Assembly: GCA_029582165.1 (NCBI GenBank)
Contig: CM055883.1
Span: 17,764,501-17,828,500 of the forward strand
Direction of reading: 5' to 3'
DNA length: 64,000 bases
From: Portulaca oleracea
Lineage: Eukaryota > Streptophyta > Magnoliopsida > Caryophyllales > Portulacaceae
Below are positions 10,916-21,764 of this stretch, piece after piece; position 1 is the stretch's first letter, and the number at the start of each line of letters is the position of its first letter. The notes beneath the pieces are model-generated. The model searched no databases, was not told where the DNA came from, and saw only the letters and a list, made by a program, of their open reading frames with translations. Position numbers and translations under genes: made by a program.

Positions 10916-12606
10916 TGTAGACATCAGATTTTGTCACAAAGTTATATAACATATCCGTACAATATAAAAAGGATCAAATAAAGAAGAAGAGGCCGGAAGA
11001 TAAAGGCTAAAGTGCGTGCACTTTACATGTACAAATGTACTTTAATGTTACATGCAAAATCACATGCAACGTGTTTACGTAAAAGAAAAGCCATGCGAGC
11101 CATGCGATCCGATGCCGCAAGGTTATAATTACGATTCCTTACAAAAACACCTTAGAAAAACCTCACAAGAATCAAATGCAAACCCACCTCACCGTCCAGT
11201 GTGAAACACCCATTCCCTAGGCAGATGCATTCATCCCCCATCGTCCAAAGATGCATGGACGAGAGGAGGTTCCTCCCCCACGTGCTGGTGGCCGGTTGGC
11301 CTTGACCACCGACCACACGAGGTCAATTGACCTCGTGCCACCGTCCACCCTCATACACTCCCCCCTACTGCCTAGTGTTTTGTCCCTTGACTGCCTTGGA
11401 CGAGAGGTGAGATGAATGTGATTGCATGCATGTATTCTCCACTTCCTCATTCTCCTATAATACCCTACTCCTCTCAAAGCCAAACACACAACAATTCATT
11501 TTATCTTTCTATTCTACTCATTCTTCTCTCCATTCATCCATCTTTTCTTTCATTCTCTCTTATTCTCTCTACATATCATCCTAATCTCCATCCTCATACT
11601 TCTATCCTATCTTTTTATCTAATCTTATCATCGCTTTCATATCACCATAATCTTTATTTCTTACCATTCCTTATATCTCTAAGCTCGTCATATCCCAAAC
11701 ACCACAAAACACCCTAAACCTAAACACATAAAACCACAGAAAAGCCCTCTTTTCTACCTTCTTTCCCACCACTTTTTCCTACTTCCTTTGGTTTGTTTTG
11801 GCACTTTTGAGGAGTATTATTCAAGGGTATTAAGAGGAACATCTTCAATCAAACGAGTAAGGCAAGACCTCTTCTTCAAACTAGCACAATGTAAGACCTA
11901 AAGCTTCTTTTGTTTTCCTTGTAAATAATGTGTAAATGTTGTACTTTTATTTTATAATTCATGTTGCATGTTCAATGAAATATTGCTATAAAGTTCCTAT
12001 TTATTCTCTTTTCCAAATCTTATAAAAGCACACTTAAAACTTTTAGTAAAGTCTTTTTTTTTTTGTGAGAGGCGAACTCCTAAAGTTCCTACTTTTCGAG
12101 TTCGTAGCCTTACCCCCGAATCCACTCTTGGGTTTCGTAGGAGGAGTCTTTCTTTCTTTCTTTTCTCTTTGGTTTGTCTTGGCTTTTTCCTTAAAAAGTT
12201 GGATGGCGACTCCCATTTCAAATTAAAAACACATCGGGTTGCATAAACTATGGTAAAACATGGTTGTACAATGTACCGATGCAACGTTAAGGCTTTTCTT
12301 CATGTATTTCTAAATAATGCTTGCATAAATTGCTTTCTAACGAGCCTAACATTTAAATGAACAAATTGGATTAAATTTGGAAGAGTTTGGAACAAGTGGA
12401 TGTTCACTCTTAAAGGTTTAGTTACAATGACTCATAAAATGCACAAGTAAAGGGAAAGTAATTTTACAAATATTATTCCTGAAATATGTAATTAAAATTC
12501 CTTAAAGTGTCTTTTTCAAAGGTTCAACCCCAGCAAAAATCACCGAATCACACCCTAATCCAACGTGGACGTTCGGAAGCCCGAACCGTGAGGAAAAATG
12601 TCCACA
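10916..12606 (+). repeat. 3' LTR of Tat-1
   Basis: 1691 bp, starting TGTAGACA and ending TGTCCACA. It is homologous along its length to 44884-46600, 47895-49544 and (reversed, partial) 60803-61718. A TATA-like CTATAATA sits at 11455. The 3' part carries a conserved segment ending in a short inverted repeat (GTTCGG...CCGAAC, about 12571-12586) just before the LTR end. Open frames inside are pyrimidine-rich noise. Confidence 0.9.
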
Positions 12607-13611
12607 CTTTGTTAATTTTCTAAAAATAAGTCGATATGAGCATTGTAGGCTTTAGTCCGAGTGTCACCATGACTCATCTGTTTAGATCCCCTTCGTTGAT
12701 TGCAAAATGAGGTTCTTGATTCTTTCACTTCCTTTTTGAAACCGTGAGACCTTAGTTGTTAACCCTCGAGCTCGTTGAAAAAGTAAAAGTTAATTAAAAT
12801 GGAATAAAAGGTTAATTGTCGGCTAAACCAACAAGGGCCGATGTGATTAATGTACGGAGTAGCCTGAGTTGGGAGGGTGACCCCTTTTCGGAGTGCTGTT
12901 CCAATTCTCAAAAAACCCGACTTAAAATTGAAGTGCAGTGAAAAAGTTGGTTCACTAACGTGGTTTGACGTGGGTTGTTGGGGCGCCCTCGTCCCTTAAG
13001 TACAATTGTGCGTACGAAGCGAAACCACGCTGGGAGAGTAGCCCCCCTTCACGGGCCGCGTGCAATCTCGAATCATGCCAGCTAGAAAAAAATATAGATG
13101 AAAGAAAAGAAATAGAAAAGAAAATAACTTAATAAGTGAAAAAATGTGGGGCCTTTCCTTGCGTTTCTTGTGGCCCTCACCAAGCAAAGGGCAACACAAG
13201 AGAGGGAGGGCAACACTTTGTTGGCCTTTCTCTTTGAAATGAGCTCGGGTGATGATTTTTGCTTTGGATCAATCAGAATCAACTAGGATACACTACCACT
13301 TGTGTACAAAGGACCTTGTTTTGTAGAAGATGTTTGGGGGTTGAAAATCTCTAAGATTGGTGATACCTTGGATTAGGTGTTCTTGATATGCTTATATTCG
13401 CTCCTTTTGGTCGATTAACATTGCCTTCCTTGCAGTTGATTGCATGATTCAATTAGCAGGCAGTTCTTGCTTTACTTTTCGAACTTTATTTTGTTTTTCT
13501 CCTTTCCCCCTCTCCTGTTTCCTTTTTCATGGCTTTTGTGGGTATAGTCGCTACAAACCCTCACGAGACCCACCTCGTCCACCTGGGCTGTCAGGGGGTT
13601 TAAAGGGCTTG

Positions 13612-13630
13612 GTGCATACGCTAAATGCAC
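13612..13630 (+). other. Conserved stem-loop in Athila 3' UTR (copy 1)
   Basis: Arms GTGCAT (13612-13617) and ATGCAC (13625-13630). The complete Athila has GATGCAT...ATGCATC at the same point (32115-32135), a compensating pair change that supports a real stem. Confidence 0.45.
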
Positions 13631-13684
13631 TCGTTTCCTCCCACGACAGCGAAGTAGTTGTTAGTTTAGGTAGTTTTTGTTTTG

Positions 13685-13705
13685 TTTTGTTCGGGACGAT
13701 CAAAA
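13685..13705 (+). other. Conserved stem-loop just before the Athila PPT (copy 1)
   Basis: Arms TTTTGTTCG and CGATCAAAA (one mismatch) around a GGA loop, immediately upstream of the polypurine tract. Equivalent hairpins are at 32200-32220 and, reversed, 43478-43498. Confidence 0.5.
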
Positions 13706-13728
13706 GTGCAAGTGTGTGGGGAGGGGGG

Positions 13729-15395
13729 GTTTAGGCCCGTTTTTAGGCCTAAATAACGCCCTTGGCCTTGGCCTTGGTCTTTTAGCTCGATTCCGGGGTT
13801 ACTTTTGTGTTTTTTACTTGATTTTTGGTTCTTTTGTAGGTTTCGTGTGTTCATGGAAGAAATCAAAGCATATGGGCTATTTTGAGGCTTTTTAGGGGAT
13901 CCCGAGTGAATTCCTGAGCCAAGCCGAGTCGAAGAACGTGCGGAAGACAATGCTAGAGCACAAGAAACCCTTTAAGGAGAAACAACAGGTCGTCGCACCC
14001 GCTACCCGTTTGGTAACGGGCGCGACAAGGCCCTTTTTGTGCATCCAGTCGGTCGCCCCCACTACAGTTTTGTAGCGGGAGCCATGCTCAAAAGGGAACT
14101 CTTCCAGGAGGTTGTCGCGCCCGCTACAACTATGGTAGCGGTCGCGACATCAGTTGGCCAATTCTCAAGGGGGAAACCTTCTAGGGGGTCGTCGCGCCCG
14201 CGACACCAGACGCGACGACCGCGTCGCCAATTGGGAAATTTCAAGAGAAAAAAAGCTCCTTAGAGGGTCGCGCCCGCGACCAACAACGTAGCTTCTGCGA
14301 CCTGGCGCTGTCCGGAGAATCGCCCCTAGTTTTTGCTCAGTCGCGCCCGCAATAATCTGCAGTTTCACGCGTTTTGCTGGCTGAAACGGCTGTATTTTAG
14401 GCAACCTCCTAGCTTTGTGTATGTAGATTTTATGACGATCTTTTAGGGGACTTTTAGACTTTTTGGCTGTAGAACTATAAGAGAGAGAATTAGTGAATCT
14501 TCTACTGTTCATCTTAGGTAATTAAGAGGAGATTAGTGTGTGATTATTTGATTTGTATCGGATTCTTGCTTGAATTGAAGTTATTATTGAAGATTGAAGT
14601 ATTTTCTGCTTGGGATTGTAACGTTTAACCTTATTCTTATTTATCCTTAGTTCAAATACTTTTCTAAGTATTTCTTACCCTTTACTTCTTCTAATTAGTG
14701 TTAATTACTTGTTTGACCATCAATTGGTGTTTGATTGCTTCTTGATTATTGCATTTGCTAGTTTATTGTCTTGTTAGTGTGTTGATCATGAATTGCATTG
14801 TGGTTGATGTTGTTAGTTTAGTAATTAGCATGATTAGTGGCTAGAACCCTATGGATTAGGGTGTAATTAGGGATGTGAATAGGAGATTAGGAGTAGGTTA
14901 GCATTGTTAGTGAGTAATTAGGTTGGAAATCACCTTCCCACGCCATCCTTCCCTCAAGTGCGATCTATTTAAGTCCGAAAGTTCTCGAATACATCAAACA
15001 CTTGTCATGGAAGGGTGGAGAGGGGATAGTTGATGCTCACCTATGAAAATGGGAAGGAGATCATTTAAGAAATTTCATTTTAACCCTCCAGGTCCGTGGT
15101 GGACTCGGAGGTAGTTAATCCGGGCTACTCCCGAAAGGGGGAGGTCGGTGGGCTTTTCTAACGGAATTGCCATTTGATTTCCCTCGCTTGATTGCTCCCT
15201 TAATGCAAAACCTACTTCCTTGATCCTGTTTGCGTCCCGAAAACCCCTGAAGCCCATTTTCTCTTCCTGACCGAACATAGTTTGCTTTTCGTGCTGTTTT
15301 GCTATCAATTGATCAAAAATTTGTTCCTAAGCGATCTTAAACCTGACTTAGACCTAGTTACTTAGACTAAGGCCCCTTGCTCCTTGAGAAAAACA
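13729..15395 (+). repeat. Decayed Athila 3' LTR
   Basis: It begins right after the polypurine tract. The terminal TG appears mutated and the right terminus is not recognisable. It contains an array of GTCGCGCCCGC-type repeats (13989-14352) in the same position where the complete Athila LTR has its GCTCG-NN-CGAGC array. No TSD could be paired. Confidence 0.6.
13989..14352. repeat. Array of GTCGC(G)CCCGC inverted-repeat motifs
   Basis: Six imperfect copies spaced about 60-75 bp. Several are paired with a downstream complement, for example CGCACCCGCTACC then GGTAACGGGCGCG at 13992-14024, and CGCGCCCGCTAC then GTAGCGGTCGCG at 14117-14147. The array is much more GC-rich than its surroundings. Confidence 0.7.
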
Positions 15396-15399
15396 AAAA

Positions 15400-15785
15400 A
15401 AATAACCGGGTATGCTAACCTTACCTCTCTACAAGCCCCAATCCTCATGATCTTATCAATAAGATCTGGAATGTTCTGGTTTAGTCCTGCTGGGTACCTC
15501 TGCCACCAACAACAGGGATGAGGGTACTCCTAGGTGGGAAGCGGAGGTGGTAATAGTTGAGCCAGCACATGTCCCCATGTAGGGTCGTCCCGTAACTTGA
15601 GCAGAAACGCATTGGCCATACTCTCCTCGGTGTTCCGAAGACAGGAGTTCGGAATGCTCTTAATATACACATCCGATTTATCGTAGAAGACTAACATATG
15701 ACCTCCAAGGATGTCCTCATGGCGGATAGGGATAAAACGGTGGAAACAAGAGCTAGGGTACTGGTAGCAGTGAGTGTGTTGTGCT
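15400..15785 (-). pseudogene. Unrecognised degraded coding segment on the minus strand
   Basis: The minus strand holds about 125 codons in one frame with a single internal stop, starting near 15785 (HCYQYPSSCFHRF...) and including RHEDILGGHMLVFYDKS and WGHVLAQLLPPPLP. It lies inside the minus-strand element whose primer site is at 15961, where gag is expected. It does not look like a standard chromovirus gag to me. It could be the N-terminal part of an unusual gag or a captured gene piece. No function is assigned. Confidence 0.4.
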
Positions 15786-15960
15786 ATCCTACGGAGTTAA
15801 AACATATTAGTAAGCACTGAGAAATAATCACTAAATCACATAATAATAGGAAAGCATAAAACCTTTTTTCCCATCCTACACTCATCACTCCAATTTTAGC
15901 TTCCTAAGGTCTTACTAAAATCTAATGGACACTTAGGAGGTACTAGGCGCACAACCCAGA

Positions 15961-15972
15961 GCTCTGATACCA
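15961..15972 (-). promoter_or_regulatory. Primer binding site (tRNA-iMet type), minus strand
   Basis: GCTCTGATACCA on the plus strand is TGGTATCAGAGC on the minus strand, complementary to the 3' end of initiator methionine tRNA. It directly adjoins the LTR that ends at 15976. This fixes the orientation of element R as minus. Confidence 0.8.
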
Positions 15973-16674
15973 TTCTATAACGCCCCGAAAATTCAATTAT
16001 GAAGAAGTCAAAGTGAAACTAACATTAACGGAAAACTCAGCGGAAGTCTCAAACTTTATTTGGGCGTCACCGCCGTATCCTCGAAGGAATACAAGGCGAG
16101 AAGGAAAGCTACAACTGTTTGACAATGGTAAACCAAACTAACAAACTCAAAACATGAATTTGAAAACTTAACATCACTAACTTCAAGTCTTTCTGAAATG
16201 AAACATAACGTAAGGAAAATAAACTAAGCAAGCCATGCCTCACTGTTAATTTCCATCCCTAGCATATAGATCATCACCTGAAAACAAAACATTACAAAAA
16301 TGAGGGGAAAACTCAATAATGTCGATCCCTAATCATTAAAAACAAGTCAAATTCATTTCAACTCATTTAAAGGAGAGGGAATTAGTCAAACCATTTCACA
16401 AACCTTTAACCCTTAACTATTTTTCCTCAACCCAACCAATTCATTTTATTATGCGGGCGAGATGTCATATCCCTTAAATTAACGAATATCAAACCGGATC
16501 CTAGCCATAGTTATTAAAATCTCGATCCTGATTTACGATCCTACGATTTTACGGTCCAAAATCCTCGATACGATTCTACTATTTACACACGATCCATGAT
16601 CCTACATGGGCTAATTTCCGATCCTAACTTCCCCATAGTTTCAAGTTAGAATCTCGATTTTAACAAGCTTGATC

Positions 16675-16870
16675 CCAGATCCTCTTCCTATCACAGGCTA
16701 CAACCAGGGTCCCAGACCCTTTGCCTACCACAGGCTACGACCTGGATCCCAGATCCTTTGCCTACTACAGGATACGACCAGAATATCAAGAGTTCACATT
16801 TCCGCCTACCACAGGCTACGACCAGGGTCCCAAACCCTTTGTCTACCACAGGGTACGACCATCCTATAAC
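16675..16870. repeat. Minisatellite, about 40-bp unit
   Basis: About five units built on CCTACCACAGGCTACGACC followed by AGGGTCCCAGACCCTTTG-like sequence, one unit interrupted near 16790. It lies inside LTR R. Open frames here on both strands are products of the repeat. Confidence 0.8.
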
Positions 16871-17904
16871 TATATTAGGCATCCCTAATCTCTTGAAAAC
16901 CCCCTACAGGATACCACATCCTGGTCTTTGGGGGTGTTGCCTGAAACCCGCTTAATGTTCCACTTTGAATTATTAGTACCTTATGCAAATCTCAGCTCAC
17001 AGATCTCAAGTTAAACCCAACCTAGGTTATCAAAACCAATAACAAAACCACTTAAAAAAGACTATCTCAATTTCTCAACTCATAAATCAACAATCACAAC
17101 ATTAATCAAAATAGACGGTCTAAATTTTCAACATAAAGTCCCTTTCAGGATGCAAATTTCAAAACAGATGAGAAATTAACCAAAACAGTTAAAGTGCATC
17201 CCAGTGGGGATTAGGGCATATACATTACCTGATTAGCTTCATTTAAAATAACGAACATTGAGCAACCCATTTGACGCGAACTAGCTCGGGCGTAAAGAGA
17301 GGGCACCGGCAGTCATTAGCGGTGGTTAGGGGGCTGATTCCGGCGACAGGGTCAGCGGCGATGAGAGCAGACGGTGGTCGTCAGACCGTGGGTGTTGGTG
17401 CCTAAGTTCGACAACAATCAGTAGCCACAGCAGTAGCACAGCGGCACAACAGTAGGTCGTCGGTCATGTTTGCATTTGGGCGGCAGCGACGAGCGACTAG
17501 GCATCGAAGGTGGCGGCTTGGGCGACTGACTAGAGCGGCGGTGATTGGTGGTGGGGGAAACTCGAACTGTGGGAGAGAGAATAGATCGAGAGAAAGAGAG
17601 AGAAGAAGGTAGTTCGCTGCCGCGCCCGACAGTGGTCCAGGTGGTGCTCCGGTGACATTCGGGGTGCTTCGGCGATGGTAGCAGGGCACGCAGAGAGGAA
17701 GAAAGAGCAGAACAGGAGAGAGAAGAGAAGAAAGAGCTGGGGTGAGTGCGTTTGTGTTTTGTGACCTAGGTTTAATAGTTATTAACTCCTATTCTCCCCT
17801 TTAATCCACTTTTAATCCTAGTCTAACTCTAAGGATATGTTTAACCGATCGAAATCTAGTCCCTGACAAACTCTCATGAAGATATAACTTACTCCTACCA
17901 ATAC

Positions 17905-18049
17905 TAATAGATAATAATAATAACAATAATATTAATAATATCACTGATACAATACTATTACTAACACTAACTAGAATAACAACAACAATAGTAATAATAG
18001 TAATAATCACCTAACAGTAACACGTCGCATAATTATTCACGTACTCAAC
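17905..18049. repeat. AAT-rich microsatellite, left part
   Basis: Imperfect AAT/ATA/ACT trinucleotides within LTR R. The solo LTR S inserted at its right edge (TSD TCAAC at 18045-18049), and the microsatellite resumes at 36583. Confidence 0.75.
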
Positions 18050-20350
18050 TGTAACGACCTGAAGAAAATCGCCCCTTAATAAATACTTATTAGTTTAATA
18101 ATCAAGGTTAGCGATAAACCATGAATAATTAAAGCGCGTGTTCCAAAATTTTGTTTTACTAACCCAATGTATGTTTTGCAGGACTTGAACAGTGCAACGA
18201 TCGCCAACAAATTAGTTTAATTTTCTTTTCTTGAGAAATCGCTACCGATAATTTTTACGGTGATTCTGATCATACATGAATCCTTTTAGCAAGGCCGATG
18301 TACCAGGTCCTTCTTTATTCGAATTAATTTAAGGTTATAAATATGATGAATTTTATGGAGGTGTTAGATATATTTATTTTGGGTTACCCAGTCACATTTT
18401 TACGGTTTACTAAATTTAGGTAATTTAGGAATTTGGGAGGTATGTATAAATGAGGAGGAAATAAAATTGACAAATTTTGAGTCAATTGGGCCAAGTGACC
18501 AGCCAGCCCAAGAAGAAAGAGGAGGGAGCTTAGATGTTGGGCCCTATTATTTTGATGGAAGATATATATATATAGGTACATATTAGTAAGGAGGGAGTAG
18601 TCTTCTTGCTCATTCACTCATAAAACTCAAACACTTGCTCCCTCTCTCACCATGACCCCTACCTCCCCCTCCTCTGCTCATTGCCCCTGCCACCAGGGCC
18701 TGTCGCCGCCAGATTTCGGCCACCCTCCGGCCGGCCGACGCACCACCACCTCACCATCATGTCATCCCTTCTTCTTCCTCCCATTTTCAAGTGGTATATC
18801 ACTCCTTTCTCCTTTCCTTTTCTTTTAAGATGAATCAAATGGTATTCTAAGTTTTTTTTTCTCTTGTTATTATTATGTTTTTTCAGAATCAAAGTAAGAG
18901 TGTTAAGGTTTTCAAGTAAAGATTAGTGTGGAATAATTCAAAGAGAGGAATTTAGGTAAGTATGTTGAAGTTCTTGTTATCTTAATGTTTTCTTTGTGAT
19001 TTCATTGCAAATAATGGGCATGCATGTGAATTGGAAGGAGAAATCCTTCGTGAAAGTAAGGAAATTGGTTAGATTCAAGTGCACGTTTATAGATTAACGG
19101 TAGATTGATAGTAATGGAAGTTTTGTGGTGGTGCATGTTGAGTTTGGTGATGAATTGTTAAAATAGAGTATGTAGGGGTGTTGCATGCAATTAAAATAGA
19201 TTTAAGTGGTGATTTTCTAGGCCTTTCAAGTCTGAATATTGTAATTATGAGTTTTTTTAGATTATGTTTTAAGAAGGATTTAGGCTAAATTACAAAGGTT
19301 TGAGTGTGCATGTTAATGAATTTCAAGAGAGGGTGCAACCTGGTTGGAAATCGGATTTTCCAAAAAATGAGGAATGTGATTCTGGGCTATTTTATGGCAT
19401 GAATAGGTAGCTTAAAGTGTTAGCTAACACTTGGTTTTTACGGTTCGTCGTTTCGATAAGTATATTAGGAGTTATGGCCAAATTTGTAAAACCGCACAAA
19501 ATTGAGAGTTTCTGACGTCAGTTTAAAGATGGCTGTTTTTCGGATGGTTGGAGGTTTCTATGGTTTAAGAGTTGAACATAAAAGTTTTAGAGGATATTCT
19601 GAGCTTTCCATAATGGTATGGTATGAATCCATAGAATATCGGGAGAGAGAGTTATGAGCTTCTAATTAAAGGGCGAAAATCTGAGTTTCTCCAGGAACTA
19701 CATTATTGTGACTGCCTGTATGATGTATGCTAACTCACTAAGATCAGAGTGTTGAGCTAGAACACACCATACAGTCACACAAATACATAGCTGGATGCTT
19801 GAACTTTGCAATAACTGATAGAAAGCAATAAGCTGGAATAGAAGACAACCGAACAACAGAATAAAAGGGATAGACTTGCTTACAGTTGATACAGATACAC
19901 CACAACTGCAATCAAGGGCAAGGGACTCTCACATACATGCCTCTACAGATATACCAAAGCATGGATGATCAAGCTCAGTTTACACTTGTTGGATTTGCCA
20001 ATTTCCAGTGACAGGAACTGATTGAACCAAGATTAAGAGTTATAGGACACTCACAAACTTTCAGAGGTACTAAGACACTCGAGAATACTATTGAATGAAC
20101 ACTGAGATGTCCTTCATTGATAGAAAACTTCAGAATATAAAGAAAGCTAATCAGTTTGATTAGCAGTTGCTTAAGCATAAGCATTCTGCCTAATCTCCCT
20201 GGAATATCCTAAGCTACAAAGCCTGAACTAATACATGTGATTACATCCTAATGATCTCGAGTACAAACTGTAAGAAAATAAAAGGAACTTACTGAGCTAA
20301 GCTCTGATTGGACCAAATGCCAAAAGGGTGGCAAAAAGGACCAATAGGAA

Positions 20351-21689
20351 TGTTCGGTCTCGTTTCGAGCCGAATTCTTCTCTTTATTAGGGAGTTTTTA
20401 TATGTTCTAACCCCGTATTTTATTCGAGTTATGAGATTTTTGTAGTTTTGTAGGAAAATAAGAAAGTGATCTAAAAAGGCGCCAAAACGGAGCAAAAACT
20501 CGCCAAATCAGGAGTGCAGGCAGAAGGGCTGTTCGACCGAGCAGCATGTTGGCTCGCCCGAGCAATGCCTCTGGAAGGTCAGCGAAGATGACCGATTGAA
20601 TTTGAGCCAAGAGGAGGTGAGACAGAAGGTCTGCTCGACCGAGCAACATATTGGCTCGGTCGAGCCATGCTTCTGCGCAACAACTAGGAAAAGGTCGGAA
20701 AATTTGGCTAAGGCAGTGAAGGAACAGAGAGCCAGCTTGCCCGAGCAAGGGCCCTGCTCGACCGAGCTGAGCTTCTGAGCTGCCGAGGAGAAGCTGCCGA
20801 GGAACGAGAAACACGCGACCGCACGTCGCCGCGGCGAGCACTGCTCGCCCGAGCCAAATCCATTTTCTGCGTTCAGGATGGAAATGAAGTGCTGCGTTTT
20901 GTGCAACTAACTTAGGTCATTATAAGAGTATTAGCTGCGACTCCTTTGAGGAGGAATTAGCTGAAGTTTTTAGTTTGTAATTAGGGGTTTTTAATGCTTT
21001 CTTAATTAAGCTTTACTTTCTCTCTCTAAGGGTTTTCTCTTGTCTTGTTCTCCAAGTTCTTGAGATTTTTGAATGTAATCAACTTTTCTTCAAGTAATTT
21101 TCAGCCTTCCTTAATCTTCATTACCTTATGCTTAGATTTCATTTAATTTTGCCTTTGAAGGTTCCTAGTTTAGCCACAAACAATCAATCTTTTAGTGAAA
21201 TGGGGGATTAAGGGCCACAAATCTTACTAGAGTGAGGATTTGAGGGTCCTTAGTAACTCAATTCAAAACTTTCTATTTTGTTCGGGGAAAGTTGCAATTG
21301 AAGATGAAGAATGAAGAATGGAGATCGGTTTTGACTAGTCATAAAGGGTATGGACTACATTTTAATCTTGTTTAGATTAATTAGTGCTAATTAATTGCTA
21401 TTGCTTGCTTTGATCTTAGTGGTAGTTAGATGTTATTAAATGTTCATTTGATAAGCTTATAGACTTCTTACATTTATAGTAGTAATTGCTTGTTTGATTG
21501 TGTTCTTTTTCATGGTCGTGTTTAGTATCATGCTTAGGGATAGTTTAATCGCTTAATTTTCATACTTTAATGTTTTCCGTAATTGAAAACCTTTAACAAA
21601 CCAAAAAAAAAAAAAAACCTAGACAACCCTCACACCCATCCTCGAGTTCGACATCCTTACTTAGAAACCACAAAAATTACAACCGAACA
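20351..21689 (+). repeat. 5' LTR of Athila
   Basis: 1339 bp. It holds seven copies of the 12-bp near-palindrome GCTCG-NN-CGAGC or one-base variants (20531-20854), then a pyrimidine-rich stretch and an A tract near the end. Compared with the 3' LTR several motif copies have C-to-T changes (for example GTTCG for GCTCG), as expected from deamination of methylated C. Confidence 0.95.
20531..20854. repeat. GCTCG-NN-CGAGC near-palindrome array in 5' LTR
   Basis: Copies start at 20531, 20552, 20633, 20654, 20735, 20756 and 20843. Six form three pairs whose starts are 21 bp apart and whose pairs are about 102 bp apart. Centres are mostly CC or AC. The 3' LTR carries the same array at 32412-32722, with one core deleted. 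Confidence 0.85.
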
Positions 21690-21690
21690 A

Positions 21691-21708
21691 TGGCGCCGTT
21701 GCCGGGGA
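21691..21708 (+). promoter_or_regulatory. Athila primer binding site, tRNA-Asp
   Basis: TGGCGCCGTTGCCGGGGA is complementary to the 3' end of plant tRNA-Asp, the primer known for Athila elements. It lies 1 bp after the LTR end. Confidence 0.92.
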
Positions 21709-21764
21709 TGGCGTTATTTGGGAGTTTAGAATTGGTTTGTTTGTGAATAGTGTGAATAGTTTAA

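Larger units (their letters stand above)
1..12606 (+). mobile_element. Tat-1: 3' part of a Ty3/gypsy Tat-lineage LTR retrotransposon
   Basis: The order is protease, RT, RNase H, second RNase H, integrase, antisense genes, polypurine tract and 3' LTR. A second RNase H after the normal one, together with extra ORFs between pol and the 3' LTR, is known for the Tat/Ogre lineage. The 5' LTR and gag lie left of the window. The LTR begins TGTAGACA and ends TGTCCACA at 12606. The right flank (CTTTG...) is Athila 3' sequence, so this element inserted into an older Athila. Multiple stops and a mutated RT active site make it non-autonomous. A sister copy, Tat-2, lies at 47895-60802. Confidence 0.9.
12607..15395 (+). 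mobile_element. Athila fragment: 3' untranslated region plus 3' LTR
   Basis: The left edge is the Tat-1 insertion site. 12607-13728 matches the region between the envelope-position ORF and the 3' LTR in the complete Athila (31180-32236), and in reverse 43457-44520. Shared blocks include the CCTCACGAGA...CACCTCGTCCACC segment (13559-13585) and the TGCTAAATGCA loop. A G-rich polypurine tract (13712-13729) leads into the LTR (TTTAGGCCC...). The right end, near 15395, is not sharply defined. Confidence 0.75.

Noticed and set aside
11412..11717. Ser/Leu/His-rich ORF in the Tat LTR
   Set aside because: A pyrimidine-rich leader sequence downstream of the TATA box. The frame is not kept in the other LTR copies.
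11713..11730. Telomere-like CCCTAAA
   Set aside because: A single imperfect copy; no tandem telomeric array.
16669..16955. Repetitive Tyr/Arg/Pro-rich ORFs
   Set aside because: Translations of the 40-bp minisatellite in LTR R.
21691..21708. Possible tRNA-Asp gene fragment
   Set aside because: Only the 3'-end complement is present, 1 bp after an LTR. It is a primer binding site, not a tRNA gene. The same applies to 15961-15972 and 49552-49569.
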